Source: Subsaximicrobium wynnwilliamsii
GTDB taxonomy: Bacteria > Bacteroidota > Bacteroidia > Flavobacteriales > Flavobacteriaceae
DNA length: 64,000 bases
Reading direction: 5' to 3'
Assembly: GCF_007997225.1 (NCBI RefSeq)
Contig: NZ_VORM01000001.1
Location: 186,001-250,000, forward strand
The position numbers and the translations under genes are program-made. This document shows positions 9,989 through 19,930 of the stretch, piece by piece (position 1 is the stretch's first letter; every line of letters begins with the position of its first letter). The notes under the pieces are model-generated. The model made no database searches. It saw nothing but the letters and a program-made list of their open reading frames with translations, and had not been told where the DNA came from.

Positions 9989-10420
9989 ATGAAACTAAAA
10001 ACCATTATTTTACTAATGCTCATAAGCACTGCAAACTTCATGGAAGCCCAAGATCTCAAAAAACACCGATGGAGACAGCGCGTCATTATCATCTTGACTG
10101 AAAATCGCGACAACGCATTATTTAATGAGCAAGTTTCAGAATTGGAAAAACACCTCAACGGACTCGAAGCCCGAAAGCTCATCGTCTATCAGTTAAGCCC
10201 GAAATCTTATAAGATCAATTTTTCCGAAGCAAATCAATGGATTGAAAATACGTCACTCTACGAGAATTTCAGCAAAACCGAATTACCATTTCAGGTGCTT
10301 CTGATTGGTTTGGATGGTAGTATCAAATTACGACAGGCGAAGTTGCTTTCCGCAGCATCACTTTTTGAAACGATTGATGCGATGCCAATGCGACGCACGG
10401 AGATGCGACGGAAGGACTGA
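9989..10420 (+). CDS. DUF4174 domain-containing exported protein
   Basis: A 143-aa protein with a signal peptide (MKLKTIILLMLISTANFMEAQ) and a DUF4174 domain: the family blocks RWRQRVIIILTENRDN, PFQVLLIGLDGSIKLRQ and the closing DAMPMRRTEMR are all present. DUF4174 proteins are small periplasmic proteins of unknown function with a thioredoxin-like look; no catalytic cysteines are visible here. It converges with the DUF5686 gene, whose stop lies 4 bp past its own. Confidence 0.85.
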   Translation: MKLKTIILLMLISTANFMEAQDLKKHRWRQRVIIILTENRDNALFNEQVSELEKHLNGLEARKLIVYQLSPKSYKINFSEANQWIENTSLYENFSKTELPFQVLLIGLDGSIKLRQAKLLSAASLFETIDAMPMRRTEMRRKD

Positions 10421-10423
10421 GAT

Positions 10424-12934
10424 CTAAAAACTAAACCCAAAACTACCGGTAACCCCAAAAGGTCTGGCTTCTGGCGCATCTAGGTAATTACCCCTAAAGT
10501 TGAAATCGATACGCAAAATCTTAAAGATATTGCCCACGCCAACGCTATACTCGTAATAGACTTCATCGGTAGGTGCGATTAATGGAATTTCCACAGGATT
10601 CCCAGTGGTGCTCAATGCGATATTCTCGTCTGATAACTCGCCCCAAACACCCCTTACACCAACAATAGCGCGTAAGTTATATTTTTTAAGAAACGGGACT
10701 CTTGAAAATATGCGACCGTTGAAATTATGTTCCAAATGCATGGACGTATAGGTATCGGTAACAAACTCGTAAAAATCCAATTGGGGAAAGGTATTGTAGA
10801 TCGAAAAATACGATTGATTCCCTGGCACCACGCTCAACAATCCCAAAGGCACAGCTCCAAAAGTCTTACCAGCTTCGACCGTTGTGGTCAATCGGCCATA
10901 AGCCCCTAATAGCCACGGTTGGATGTAGGAAAACTGGACTTTTGTATAATCAAAATCACTTCCAAAAACACCTTCGTCGCCTCGTGTTACCTGCGCAAAA
11001 AGTGTAGCAAACCCATCATTTGCGACCCGACGCTCTACCCCATATCCGGTCATTTTTCGATTCGGATAATAGGAGAATGACAGCGCGGTTTCATACTGCT
11101 GAATATCTGAAGACACGCCACCTACTGCCTCTGGATCATTGTAATCTAAACTAAAAGTGGGGGATGCCGATTCTAAAGTGCGGTAAGTGCCGCTGGTTCT
11201 TACCACAAAGTTTTTACTTGGTTCTAACTCAAAACCAAGTGTGGTAAGATTGATACTGGTCAATTTATCGTTGATACTTGTACCTATCACTGCTGAAGAG
11301 GCCAAACTACGTCCCAGAACATCGGTGGATGAGGTTAAATTAGCACCAATTTGCTCAACATCACGTCTGTTTCCGCCTGAAATAATAAGCCGGTTTTTAA
11401 TATCCAACAAGGCCTTGCCCGAAATCCCGTATTTGAACTTATCGTCTCGAAATCCGTAGGCCACATAGCCTTCCACCCGCCACAAATCGTTGGGTCCAAA
11501 ATAAGTCCTACCGCCGCCGCGAACCCGAACGCCCTCCACTTCATTAAAGCCAAATACCGAAAATATTGGGCCAATATCTGTATTGATGCTTGAGACTTCT
11601 ATATAACCGGAAGCCAAAATGCTCCCTAAACTGTAAAGGTTCTTGAATTTCTTGACCGTCTTGAGTGTATCCAACATTTTATAAACGCCCCTCTCGTCTT
11701 GACTGAGTGATTCCATTCGGTTTTTATCCCAAAATTCGTCATCTCGATTGTAGGCATCTTCGTTGTAACTGTAGACTTTCTGACTATAAAAATCAGAGTC
11801 TTTAGGCTCGTCAAACACGTAATTGTTATACAAAGTGGTACGCTTTCCGTAAACACCACGGGACTTTTCCTTTTTATTGAGCGCAAAGTCAGATAACATA
11901 TAATCCCGTTTTAGCAAGAAGACCGAGTCATTGACCACCTCAAATTCCTGCTCTATATAGATTTCCTTAACCCAGTTAATGTTGGCACTTTTTGAAGCCT
12001 GAAGGTTGATGTCCTTAATGGCATAAGTGGAATCGTTGACCCAAAAGTCGCCTTTAAACGTAAGCTCGTTCTTGCGACGCGGATAATAAATAATATTGTA
12101 GCACCACTTATTGTCGATAAAAGCACTGTCTGAAAGCACATAATTATAAGTATTAACACCTGTTTTAGACAAAGGGCTTGTAAAACTCTTATCAAAAAAC
12201 TTGAGGTAATTGTCGTAGATATCGAAATCGGCGTACAAATCGTCCACAAATTCAATGATGATTTGATTATTGCTGAACCCAGAGTTTTTATTGCCCTTCA
12301 AATCTTCCTTTTCCTCATTGAGCAGATTGTCGCCATAGACTTTGCTTATCGCTTCGTTAATAAAAATAGGAAGGTAGGTTTTACCGGTTACTTTAGAGGT
12401 ATCCACCTTATCAAAGACGAACTCCATACCCTTGAAAATTCTGCTTTTTATAAGCGCGCTATCAATGGTATTGAGATCAAACTCTACTTTTTCATACTTG
12501 TCGTATTGGTATTGATCAAACTGTCGCAGGCCGTTTTTTCGCTTGCGCTCCCATATTTTCTTGAGAATGGCGATGGCAGGATTTTCGGAGGCTTTTTTGG
12601 ATTGGTTTCCGGTGACAATAAGCACTTCATTTAAGGCGGCTGCTTCTTCCTTCAATATAAATTTCAGCTCGTAAGTGACCCGCTTTTCTAAAAGGATTTC
12701 TTGAGTCTCGTAGCCCAAAAAGGACACCGCCAAGGTTTTCCAAGTACTGTCTGATTCTAAATAGAACTTACCTTCCTCGTTAGAAATGGTGCCTTCCGTA
12801 GAACCTTTAAAAAGTATGTTGGCGTAAGCAACCGGCTGGTCAAATTCGTCAAACACATAACCGCTTACTTTGGTTTGTGAGAAAACGGAAAACATGCCGA
12901 AGAAAAAAAATAAGATGGGGAGCTTTAGTTTCAT
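10424..12934 (-). CDS. Outer-membrane DUF5686 protein with CarboxypepD_reg-like domain
   Basis: The protein starts with a signal peptide (MKLKLPILFFFFGMFSVFSQ), followed by a carboxypeptidase-regulatory-like beta-sandwich (about residues 22-110; SGYVFDEFDQPVAYANILFKG) and a DUF5686 region. It ends in a beta-rich C-terminus finishing in phenylalanine (GVTGSFGFSF), consistent with an outer-membrane barrel. It resembles SusC-like proteins in domain order but lacks a recognisable TonB plug. Two upstream in-frame ATGs exist at 12964 and 12952; I chose 12934 because it gives a clean signal peptide. Function is unknown; a role in envelope assembly is inferred from the family. Confidence 0.85.
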   Translation of the reverse strand: MKLKLPILFFFFGMFSVFSQTKVSGYVFDEFDQPVAYANILFKGSTEGTISNEEGKFYLESDSTWKTLAVSFLGYETQEILLEKRVTYELKFILKEEAAALNEVLIVTGNQSKKASENPAIAILKKIWERKRKNGLRQFDQYQYDKYEKVEFDLNTIDSALIKSRIFKGMEFVFDKVDTSKVTGKTYLPIFINEAISKVYGDNLLNEEKEDLKGNKNSGFSNNQIIIEFVDDLYADFDIYDNYLKFFDKSFTSPLSKTGVNTYNYVLSDSAFIDNKWCYNIIYYPRRKNELTFKGDFWVNDSTYAIKDINLQASKSANINWVKEIYIEQEFEVVNDSVFLLKRDYMLSDFALNKKEKSRGVYGKRTTLYNNYVFDEPKDSDFYSQKVYSYNEDAYNRDDEFWDKNRMESLSQDERGVYKMLDTLKTVKKFKNLYSLGSILASGYIEVSSINTDIGPIFSVFGFNEVEGVRVRGGGRTYFGPNDLWRVEGYVAYGFRDDKFKYGISGKALLDIKNRLIISGGNRRDVEQIGANLTSSTDVLGRSLASSAVIGTSINDKLTSINLTTLGFELEPSKNFVVRTSGTYRTLESASPTFSLDYNDPEAVGGVSSDIQQYETALSFSYYPNRKMTGYGVERRVANDGFATLFAQVTRGDEGVFGSDFDYTKVQFSYIQPWLLGAYGRLTTTVEAGKTFGAVPLGLLSVVPGNQSYFSIYNTFPQLDFYEFVTDTYTSMHLEHNFNGRIFSRVPFLKKYNLRAIVGVRGVWGELSDENIALSTTGNPVEIPLIAPTDEVYYEYSVGVGNIFKILRIDFNFRGNYLDAPEARPFGVTGSFGFSF

Positions 12935-13016
12935 ACACACAAAAAACTTCATCGACCATCGCATGTATTGGTTTGCTCAGGGTAGATGAAGTTTATATAA
13001 CGTGATTGTTGTCTAA

Positions 13017-13994
13017 TTATTTATAAAGTACTTTTTTTACTGCTTTAATGACTTCGTCCTTGTTAGGCAACCACTGCTCAAACAATACAGGAGAATAAGG
13101 CGCAGGAGTATCGGCAGTGTTGATTTTCACTATTGGGGCGTCCAAGTAGTCAAAAGCTTCAGACTGTACCAAATACGCTATGTCTGTAGATACATTGCCA
13201 AAAGGCCAAGCTTCTTCCAAAACGACTAGGCGGTTGGTTTTCTTGACCGATTTAAGAATCGCTTCACGGTCTAAAGGGCGTACGGTGCGCAAATCAATGA
13301 TTTCGCAGGAGATGCCTTCTTCCGCCAATTCTTCGGCTGCTTTATAGGCTTCCTTGATGATTTTCCCAAAAGACACGATGGTCACATCTGTGCCTTCACG
13401 CTTCACTTCAGCAACCCCCAAAGGAATGGTATATTCACCTTCTGGCACTTCGCCTTTATCGCCATACATTTGCTCGCTTTCCATAAAAATAACGGGGTCG
13501 TCGTCACGTATGGCCGATTTCAGTAAGCCTTTGGCATCGTAAGGATTAGAGGGTATCACCACTTTTAAACCTGGTGTGTTGGCAAACCAACTCTCAAACG
13601 CTTGGGAGTGTGTTGCGCCCAATTGCCCTGCAGAACCGGTTGGCCCACGAAATACGATGGGGCAATTAAATTGGCCTCCAGACATTTGGCGAATCTTGGC
13701 TGCGTTGTTGATGATCTGGTCAATACCAACCAGTGAAAAGTTGAAGGTCATGTACTCCACGATGGGGCGGTTGCCCGTCATGGTAGAACCAATGGCGACA
13801 CCGGTAAAACCGAGTTCCGAAATAGGTGTGTCGATAACCCGTTTAGGGCCAAATTCGTCCAACATGCCTTTAGAAGCTTTATAGGCTCCATTGTATTCGG
13901 CCACTTCCTCACCCATTAAGTAAATGCTTTCGTCTCTGCGCATCTCCTCGCTCATGGCTTCGCAGATAGCTTCTCTAAATTGAATCGTCTTCAT
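13017..13994 (-). CDS. pdhB: Pyruvate dehydrogenase E1 component, beta subunit
   Basis: This 325-aa subunit forms the alpha2beta2 thiamine-diphosphate enzyme that decarboxylates pyruvate. Typical blocks are MGEEVAEYNGAYKASKGMLD, the central RGPTGSAGQLGATHSQAFE, and the C-terminal transketolase domain VVLEEAWPFGNVSTDIA. The ending with KVLYK and length are as in other Bacteroidota. The alpha subunit and E2 are not adjacent, so the complex is encoded at more than one locus. Confidence 0.95.
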   Translation of the reverse strand: MKTIQFREAICEAMSEEMRRDESIYLMGEEVAEYNGAYKASKGMLDEFGPKRVIDTPISELGFTGVAIGSTMTGNRPIVEYMTFNFSLVGIDQIINNAAKIRQMSGGQFNCPIVFRGPTGSAGQLGATHSQAFESWFANTPGLKVVIPSNPYDAKGLLKSAIRDDDPVIFMESEQMYGDKGEVPEGEYTIPLGVAEVKREGTDVTIVSFGKIIKEAYKAAEELAEEGISCEIIDLRTVRPLDREAILKSVKKTNRLVVLEEAWPFGNVSTDIAYLVQSEAFDYLDAPIVKINTADTPAPYSPVLFEQWLPNKDEVIKAVKKVLYK

Positions 13995-14115
13995 TACAGT
14001 GTTTTTTTTCGAGTAGCAAAAATAAGGATTATTGCGTATTAAATCACATCATTTTTAATTTGAATAGAGATAAGCTTCTAAGTTTTGCTATATTCATAAT
14101 CTAAAACGAAATACA

Positions 14116-15222
14116 ATGCAGAAAAAGGACTTGATTTACGCAATTTTATTGCTCTTCTCATGCACTGCGATTGCTCAAGAAAACCTGTTGTGTCCCTTGC
14201 TTGTTGATGTAGTTAAAATTCAACAGCCGGCTTACATTCCCATTATTACAAACAACACCGATGGCACAGTTGCCTTGTCGTTTCCAGACCAGGCCATTAC
14301 CACTATTTTTGCGGCATATTCCATTTATGATTTTTATCAAAGCTATCCCAACTCCAATCCTGATGGCGAACTGTTTAAATACTACAGTATTGCCCATGAC
14401 AACAAAAATCTTATCACTGAGTTAGATACCAATGTGGCATCGGATATCTTTACTTTCGACTTGTCCTATTCCACTACGCCAATAAGCGCAAACCTCATTG
14501 ATTTACTTGATGGTAAGACTTACGAATTAATGCAATATTGCAATAATTCTACCGAGTCGGGCGAAAACTGCGAGAATAGCACGTACAATGTGCCCGAAGG
14601 TTTTGAACTCCAAATTGATTTTGGATATGATTCGGAAAATGACATGATAACTGCGGCAACCAGTTCCCTTTCCCCCTGCGGAAATGCCTTCGCGATAGGT
14701 ATGAAAGGCGGTTTTGATGACAGCAGTGCTGCGCTTGACAACACCCTGCAATTATGGACTACAACTGAAGGTACTTCAAGTGCGTCTGAATCTTCTGATC
14801 CTTGTTTTCAAATCGAACTCATGTTATACTCCATGCTTGATATTGGGTGTATCGCATATAACTACGGAAACTTAAGCGTGAATCAAAACGATGAGAATGG
14901 TCAAGTAATTTTGGAGCGTGAAAATGGGACGTTTTCAACCGATTATATGATTTTTGAAGAAGCCAATCTTTCCGTAGCAACCGAAACATTTTCAAAAATG
15001 ACTCCATTTCAAGCCGAAGGCAATCCCTACCTCCAAATCCGCAATGCTGAAAACCAAGCCCTGAATATCGAAATATTTGATCTCTCAGGCAAACGGGTTT
15101 TAGCCGAAACAGGTTTTGAAAATGATAAGATCAATCTGTCAACTTACACAAACGGACTTTACTTCATAAAACTCTCTAATTTGAACAATGCCCAAAAAGT
15201 CTTCAAATTTTTGAAAAATTAA
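14116..15222 (+). CDS. Secreted protein with T9SS type A sorting domain
   Basis: A 368-aa protein with a signal peptide ending AIAQ and a C-terminal sorting domain of about 70 residues (LNIEIFDLSGKRVL ... YTNGLYFIKLSN ... VFKFLKN) that directs export by the type IX secretion system and attachment to or release from the cell surface. The middle (about residues 25-290) is a low-similarity region with several cysteines and no domain I recognise. It is monocistronic, divergent from pdhB. Confidence 0.85.
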   Translation: MQKKDLIYAILLLFSCTAIAQENLLCPLLVDVVKIQQPAYIPIITNNTDGTVALSFPDQAITTIFAAYSIYDFYQSYPNSNPDGELFKYYSIAHDNKNLITELDTNVASDIFTFDLSYSTTPISANLIDLLDGKTYELMQYCNNSTESGENCENSTYNVPEGFELQIDFGYDSENDMITAATSSLSPCGNAFAIGMKGGFDDSSAALDNTLQLWTTTEGTSSASESSDPCFQIELMLYSMLDIGCIAYNYGNLSVNQNDENGQVILERENGTFSTDYMIFEEANLSVATETFSKMTPFQAEGNPYLQIRNAENQALNIEIFDLSGKRVLAETGFENDKINLSTYTNGLYFIKLSNLNNAQKVFKFLKN

Positions 15223-15250
15223 CAGTCTTAGTGCTTTCTACTGAAATTTT

Positions 15251-15269
15251 TGCATAATTTTATTATGCA
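15251..15269. other. Perfect inverted repeat between the T9SS gene and etfB
   Basis: The arms TGCATAA and TTATGCA surround a 5-bp centre. No T-run follows, so it may be a weak terminator or an operator for etfBA; the sequence does not decide. Confidence 0.4.
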
Positions 15270-15297
15270 CGCATAGTAAAATTAGAATTATTATTTT

Positions 15298-15305
15298 TAT
15301 CTTCG
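15298..15305 (+). promoter_or_regulatory. Promoter-like -7 box for etfBA
   Basis: TATCTTCG approximates the Bacteroidota -7 consensus TAnnTTTG and lies 42 bp before the etfB start codon. A -33 TTTG is not clear. Confidence 0.4.
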
Positions 15306-15346
15306 TACGACTAGAAGTAAAGACAATTAAAATCAAATAATTCGAT

Positions 15347-16093
15347 ATGAAAATATTAGTATGCATCAGTCATGTGCCTGATACGACTTCAAAAATCAAT
15401 TTTACCGACGATAACACCAAATTTGACACCAATGGTGTTCAGTTTGTTATCAACCCGAACGATGAGTTTGGGCTTACACGTGCCATGTGGTTCAAAGAAA
15501 AACAAGGAGCCAGTGTAGATGTGGTCACCGTTGGTGGGCCTGAAACCGAGCCAACGTTAAGAAAGGCATTGGCCATTGGCGCAGATAGTGCGATTAGAGT
15601 CAATTCTGAAGCTAAGGATGGCTATCAAGTGGCCAAAGAACTAGCCAAAGTGGTCAAAGACGGCGGTTATGACTTGATCATTGCTGGTCGAGAATCCATC
15701 GATTATAATGGTGGGATGGTACCTGGTATGTTGGCAGCCTTGATTGACGCCAATTTTGTGACCAACTGCATCAATTTGGAAATTGATGGCGACAATGTCA
15801 AAGCCATGCGAGAAATTGATGGTGGTAAGGAAACCGTTTCCACGAGTCTGCCATTAGTTATTGGCGGTCAAAAAGGATTGGTTGAAGAAAGTGACTTGCG
15901 TATCCCAAACATGAGAGGGATCATGATGGCGCGTAAAAAGCCAATGAATGTTTTAGAGCCATCAAATGCCGAAACTGAAACCGCATCTGTGAAATTTGAA
16001 AAACCAGAACCTAAAGGACAAATTACTTTGGTAGATGCCGATAATTTAGACCAATTGGTGGACTTGCTTCATAATGAGGCGAAAGTAATATAA
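15347..16093 (+). CDS. etfB: Electron transfer flavoprotein, beta subunit
   Basis: This 248-aa subunit pairs with EtfA to carry electrons from acyl-CoA dehydrogenases to the quinone pool through ETF-QO. The sequence has the family N-terminus MKILVCISHVPDT, the AMP/FAD-related block DLIIAGRESIDYNGGMVPGM and the signature VEESDLRIPNMRGIMMARKKP. etfA follows 181 bp downstream, an unusually wide gap for this pair that is filled by two hairpin-forming repeats. Confidence 0.96.
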   Translation: MKILVCISHVPDTTSKINFTDDNTKFDTNGVQFVINPNDEFGLTRAMWFKEKQGASVDVVTVGGPETEPTLRKALAIGADSAIRVNSEAKDGYQVAKELAKVVKDGGYDLIIAGRESIDYNGGMVPGMLAALIDANFVTNCINLEIDGDNVKAMREIDGGKETVSTSLPLVIGGQKGLVEESDLRIPNMRGIMMARKKPMNVLEPSNAETETASVKFEKPEPKGQITLVDADNLDQLVDLLHNEAKVI

Positions 16094-16106
16094 AATCATC
16101 CCCTAG

Positions 16107-16123
16107 CCCCTCCAAAGGAGGGG
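16107..16123. repeat. GC-rich hairpin inside the etfBA operon (left)
   Basis: CCCCTCC and GGAGGGG arms flank an AAA loop. A related palindrome lies at 16227-16251, and both belong to a CCCCTCTCC/GGAGAGGGG repeat style common in flavobacterial intergenic DNA. Confidence 0.55.
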
Positions 16124-16226
16124 AACTAATAGTGGAGAGGTGCTCATTAAAATGAGCTTTGTTAACATAGTGCTTTCCTGCGGAAAGTTTTGAAATTGAA
16201 AATATAATTATAACCAAAATCTTGAA

Positions 16227-16251
16227 AGCCCCTCTCCTTGGGAGAGGGGCT
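16227..16251. repeat. GC-rich hairpin inside the etfBA operon (right)
   Basis: An 11-bp stem AGCCCCTCTCC / GGAGAGGGGCT ends 24 bp before the etfA start. It has no T-run, so it is more likely a transcript-stability or attenuation element, or a neutral palindromic repeat. Confidence 0.55.
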
Positions 16252-16274
16252 GGTAAGAGGCAAAATTTAATATT

Positions 16275-17237
16275 ATGTCAGTATTAGTATATACAGAATC
16301 AGAACAAGGAAAATTCAAAAAGGTTGCTCTTGAGGTAGCCTCCTACGCCAAAGCTGTGGCAGACCAAATGGGAACCAGCGTGACCGCAATTACCATCAAC
16401 GCCGATGATATTTCGGAGTTGGGTAACTACGGTGTCGACAAAGTGCTCAAGGTCAATTCCAGCGATTTGGAGAAATTCAATGCCAACAGCTATGCCAACG
16501 TCATCAAACAGGCTGCGGAAAAAGAGGACACCAAAGTGGTTATTGTGAGTTCAAGTGCCGATAGCAAATATCTCGCGCCATTATTGGCAGTGGGACTGGA
16601 AGCTGGCTATGCGTCTAACGTGGTTGAGGCGCCTTCTAGCGCTTCGCCATTTACCGTGAAACGAACGGCGTTTACCAATAAAGCCTTCAATATGACTACC
16701 ATCGATACCGATGTTAAGATTGTTGGGGTTTCCAAGAATGCCTTCGGATTAAAAGAACATAAAGCCGATGCTGCTGCGGAAGACTTTTCGCCTTCAGTTC
16801 CAGAATCTGGTGTGCATGTAGAGTCGATTGACGTTGCCACAGATAAAGTCACTATCGCTGATGCGGAAATCGTGGTTTCTGCTGGTCGCGGACTCAAAGG
16901 CCCAGAGAATTGGGGCATGATTGAAGAATTGGCAGACGTTTTGGGTGCAGCAACCGCTTGTTCAAAACCTGTTTCAGATTTAGGATGGAGACCTCACGGC
17001 GAACACGTTGGGCAAACAGGAAAACCTGTAGCCTCCAATCTATATATTGCCATTGGGATTTCTGGAGCCATCCAGCATTTGGCTGGCATCAACGCTTCCA
17101 AAGTAAAAGTGGTCATCAATAATGACCCAGAAGCTCCCTTCTTTAAGGCAGCAGATTACGGTGTGATTGGCGATGCTTTTGAAATCGTGCCAGCACTCAT
17201 TGAAAAATTAAAGACATTTAAGGCACAAAACGCCTAG
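16275..17237 (+). CDS. etfA: Electron transfer flavoprotein, alpha subunit
   Basis: The 320-aa FAD-binding partner of EtfB. The diagnostic C-terminal FAD domain is intact: [19 protein letters not shown], then [29 protein letters not shown] and [18 protein letters not shown]. It follows etfB in the same direction. Confidence 0.96.
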   Translation: MSVLVYTESEQGKFKKVALEVASYAKAVADQMGTSVTAITINADDISELGNYGVDKVLKVNSSDLEKFNANSYANVIKQAAEKEDTKVVIVSSSADSKYLAPLLAVGLEAGYASNVVEAPSSASPFTVKRTAFTNKAFNMTTIDTDVKIVGVSKNAFGLKEHKADAAAEDFSPSVPESGVHVESIDVATDKVTIADAEIVVSAGRGLKGPENWGMIEELADVLGAATACSKPVSDLGWRPHGEHVGQTGKPVASNLYIAIGISGAIQHLAGINASKVKVVINNDPEAPFFKAADYGVIGDAFEIVPALIEKLKTFKAQNA

Positions 17238-17261
17238 ATTTTTTATAAATTGTAGCTTCTA

Positions 17262-17336
17262 AAGGGCTGTTTAAATTGGAATTTTATCTATAAATCTGCC
17301 TTTGGTAGTTGGTAAAGTCCTATTTTAAACAGTTCT
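17262..17336 (+). terminator. Possible long-range terminator hairpin after etfA
   Basis: CTGTTTAAA (about 17267-17275) and TTTAAACAG (about 17323-17331) form a stem across a ~47-nt loop, and T-rich sequence follows. This is a weak call because of the large loop. Confidence 0.3.
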
Positions 17337-17444
17337 TTGCTTTTTGCCTTACCCGTATTTCTAAATCTTGGAATAGGGCCTTTCCAAAAGAAAGGTAGTT
17401 GAGGACACCTCAGCACGAAGTGTTGCGGAATTTAGTTTAAAAAT

Positions 17445-18053
17445 ATGAGCTTAGTTCGACTAAATATAAAAGGGATATCATACAGCCAGACTCAAAACGG
17501 CGCCTATGCCCTTATTCTAAATGAAATGGATGGCGACCGCAAATTGCCAATCGTTATTGGTGCGTTTGAAGCCCAATCCATTGCCATTGCGCTAGAAAAG
17601 GAAATTAGACCCCCACGCCCACTTACCCACGATTTATTCAAGAATTTTGCCGATCGTTACGATATTACCGTAAAACAGGTCATCATTCATAAATTGGTAG
17701 ATGGCGTCTTTTATTCCAGCCTCATTTGTGAGCGCGACAAAATCGAGGAAATCATAGATGCTAGAACCAGTGATGCCATTGCATTGGCCTTACGTTTTAA
17801 AGCACCGATCTTTACCTATAAGAATATTCTAGATAAAGCTGGCATTTACCTCAAGGTCAACCCGAATAAGGAAACTGAGGAACAGGATTCCATTCTGGTA
17901 GACGATATGGTGGTCGAGGAAATTGAGACCAGCATAAAAGATAGCTATAAAGACAAGTCCCTAAAAGAACTCAATACCTTATTGGATGAAGCGGTCGCAA
18001 ACGAAGACTACGAAAAGGCTGCCAAAATAAGAGACGAGATTTCCAAACGATAA
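17445..18053 (+). CDS. Bifunctional nuclease (DUF151) family protein with UvrB/C motif
   Basis: A 202-aa protein with the DUF151 (DNase/RNase-like) domain in the first ~125 residues (YALILNEMDGDRKLPIVIGAFEAQSIAIALE, then RPLTHDLF and ARTSDAIALALRF) and a C-terminal UVR motif (LKELNTLLDEAVANEDYEKAAKIRDEI) of the kind that links UvrB and UvrC. This domain pairing is normal in Bacteroidota. Its physiological role is unsettled. It precedes the nucleoside transporter gene. Confidence 0.9.
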   Translation: MSLVRLNIKGISYSQTQNGAYALILNEMDGDRKLPIVIGAFEAQSIAIALEKEIRPPRPLTHDLFKNFADRYDITVKQVIIHKLVDGVFYSSLICERDKIEEIIDARTSDAIALALRFKAPIFTYKNILDKAGIYLKVNPNKETEEQDSILVDDMVVEEIETSIKDSYKDKSLKELNTLLDEAVANEDYEKAAKIRDEISKR

Positions 18054-18123
18054 TACTTTTTTTCTCATGAAACGAGCGTGTTCAAAATTTTATCACCCAA
18101 CGGAATGATCAGTAGCGAACAAC

Positions 18124-18143
18124 CCCTGCCTGCCGGTAAGCAG
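18124..18143. repeat. Partial TGCCTACCGGCAGGCA-type palindrome
   Basis: CCTGCCTGCCGGTAAGCAG is a degenerate member of a palindrome family seen also at 19945-19971 and in the tRNA-Gly repeat units at 50.8-50.9 kb. Confidence 0.45.
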
Positions 18144-18151
18144 TTGTGTCC

Positions 18152-19930
18152 ATGAAAAACAATAAATACAAACACATGAAACATTTTTTACTGGCTGTTA
18201 CAGCTATTTTTTTTGCAATCAATTTGAACTTTGCGCAAGAATTGGAAAAAAAATGGCAGATTGAAGCGGTAAAAAACGATGCAGGTGTCAATCTATATGA
18301 TATTGACAGCAGCGATGAGTTCCAGCTAAAAAACGGCAATTTCAATTACGACATCAAATCGGCCGATAGCTTAGGCGAATTTAGCGGCAATTACCTCTTT
18401 CAGAATACATTATTGGTGCTCTACTACGACACACCAACAGAAAAGACCGAACGCTTCAACATTTCAGAATTAACAGATTCCACGCTTGTTTTTGCGAATA
18501 AGGAAATGAGTTTTAGTTTTAAAACGCCTTCAAAAAGCAGTGCTCCTTTAATGGCAGACGGCGTCAACGAAGGTATTGTGCCAAGTCAGGGCTTTTCACT
18601 GGGAAGTCTGTGGCGCGGGCTTTTGGGCATGGTATCGCTTATTTTCATCGCTTTTTTATTCAGCAGCAATCGCAAAGCCATCAACTGGAAAACGGTTGGG
18701 ATTGGCTTGGCATTTCAACTCATCATCGCGGTTGGCGTTTTAAAGGTGGAATTTATAAAAAGCGCTTTTGAAGTCGTAGGCAAAGGTTTTATTGCCATTT
18801 TAGGTTTTACCCAAGCCGGAAGTGAATTTCTGTTTGGTGGCATCCTCAACGTGAATTCCTTTGGTTACATCTTTGCTTTCCAGGTCCTTCCAACGATTAT
18901 CTTCTTTTCAGCATTGACATCGGTGTTGTTTTATTTAGGCGTCATTCAAAAAGTGGTCAAAGGGATGGGCTGGTTGTTGTCTAGGGTCTTGGGTATTTCT
19001 GGAGCTGAAAGTCTAAGTGTCGCGGGAAATATCTTTTTAGGCCAAACCGAAGCTCCGCTGCTCATCAAGGCCTATTTGGAAAAAATGAACAAGTCGGAAA
19101 TCCTATTGGTCATGATTGGTGGGATGGCGACCGTTGCAGGTGCGGTGTTGGCAGCATACATAGGCTTTTTAGGCGGCGAGGACGAAGCCCTACAGTTATT
19201 CTACGCCAAGCACCTCTTGGCAGCATCGGTCATGGCTGCTCCTGGGGCGATTGTGATTTCAAAAATATTATACCCACAAACTGAGCCCGTAGATACCGAC
19301 GTACACGTGTCTCAAGAAAAAATAGGCTCCAACATTTTAGAAGCCATCGCCAATGGAACTACGGAAGGCTTAAAACTTGCGGTCAACGTTGGTGCGATGC
19401 TATTGGTATTTGTTGCCTTCATCGCCATGTTTAACGGGATCATTGGTGGGATCGCAAGTTTTGACGGATTCACAATTGGCGTTCTCAACATCGATTGGCA
19501 CTTTACCTCACTCAATCAGGTCATCGCTGATAACACGCCTTACGATTCCCTGTCCTTGGAATTTATTTTGGGTTATCTCTTTGCGCCTTTGATGTGGCTC
19601 ATTGGCATCGCTCGCGAGGATATGGCACTCATGGGACAGTTGTTGGGCATTAAATTGGCAGCCAGCGAATTTATTGGTTACATCCAATTATCAGACCTTA
19701 AGAACGTCGCCAACCCCATTCATTTAAAATACGAAAAATCGGTTATCATGGCCACTTACATGCTCTGTGGCTTTGCAAATTTTGCATCCATTGGGATCCA
19801 GATTGGTGGTATTGGCTCCTTGGCTCCAGGCCAGCGTAAGACACTTTCCAAGTTTGGAATGAAAGCCTTGATTGGCGGCACAATTGCTTCCTTGATTTCG
19901 GCTACTATTGCAGGGATGATCATTGGGTAA
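18152..19930 (+). CDS. NupC-type concentrative nucleoside transporter with N-terminal extracytoplasmic domain
   Basis: The protein combines a signal peptide (MKHFLLAVTAIFFAINLNFAQ), a ~110-residue extracytoplasmic beta-rich, lipocalin-like domain, and a CNT-family Na+/H+-nucleoside symporter of about 420 residues (SLSVAGNIFLGQTEAPLLIKAYL and GFANFASIGIQIGGIGSLAPGQR are CNT hallmarks). Start choices are ATG 18152 or ATG 18176; the latter begins exactly at the signal peptide and may be the true start. The extra N-terminal domain is common in Flavobacteriia but absent from E. coli NupC. Confidence 0.92.
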   Translation: MKNNKYKHMKHFLLAVTAIFFAINLNFAQELEKKWQIEAVKNDAGVNLYDIDSSDEFQLKNGNFNYDIKSADSLGEFSGNYLFQNTLLVLYYDTPTEKTERFNISELTDSTLVFANKEMSFSFKTPSKSSAPLMADGVNEGIVPSQGFSLGSLWRGLLGMVSLIFIAFLFSSNRKAINWKTVGIGLAFQLIIAVGVLKVEFIKSAFEVVGKGFIAILGFTQAGSEFLFGGILNVNSFGYIFAFQVLPTIIFFSALTSVLFYLGVIQKVVKGMGWLLSRVLGISGAESLSVAGNIFLGQTEAPLLIKAYLEKMNKSEILLVMIGGMATVAGAVLAAYIGFLGGEDEALQLFYAKHLLAASVMAAPGAIVISKILYPQTEPVDTDVHVSQEKIGSNILEAIANGTTEGLKLAVNVGAMLLVFVAFIAMFNGIIGGIASFDGFTIGVLNIDWHFTSLNQVIADNTPYDSLSLEFILGYLFAPLMWLIGIAREDMALMGQLLGIKLAASEFIGYIQLSDLKNVANPIHLKYEKSVIMATYMLCGFANFASIGIQIGGIGSLAPGQRKTLSKFGMKALIGGTIASLISATIAGMIIG

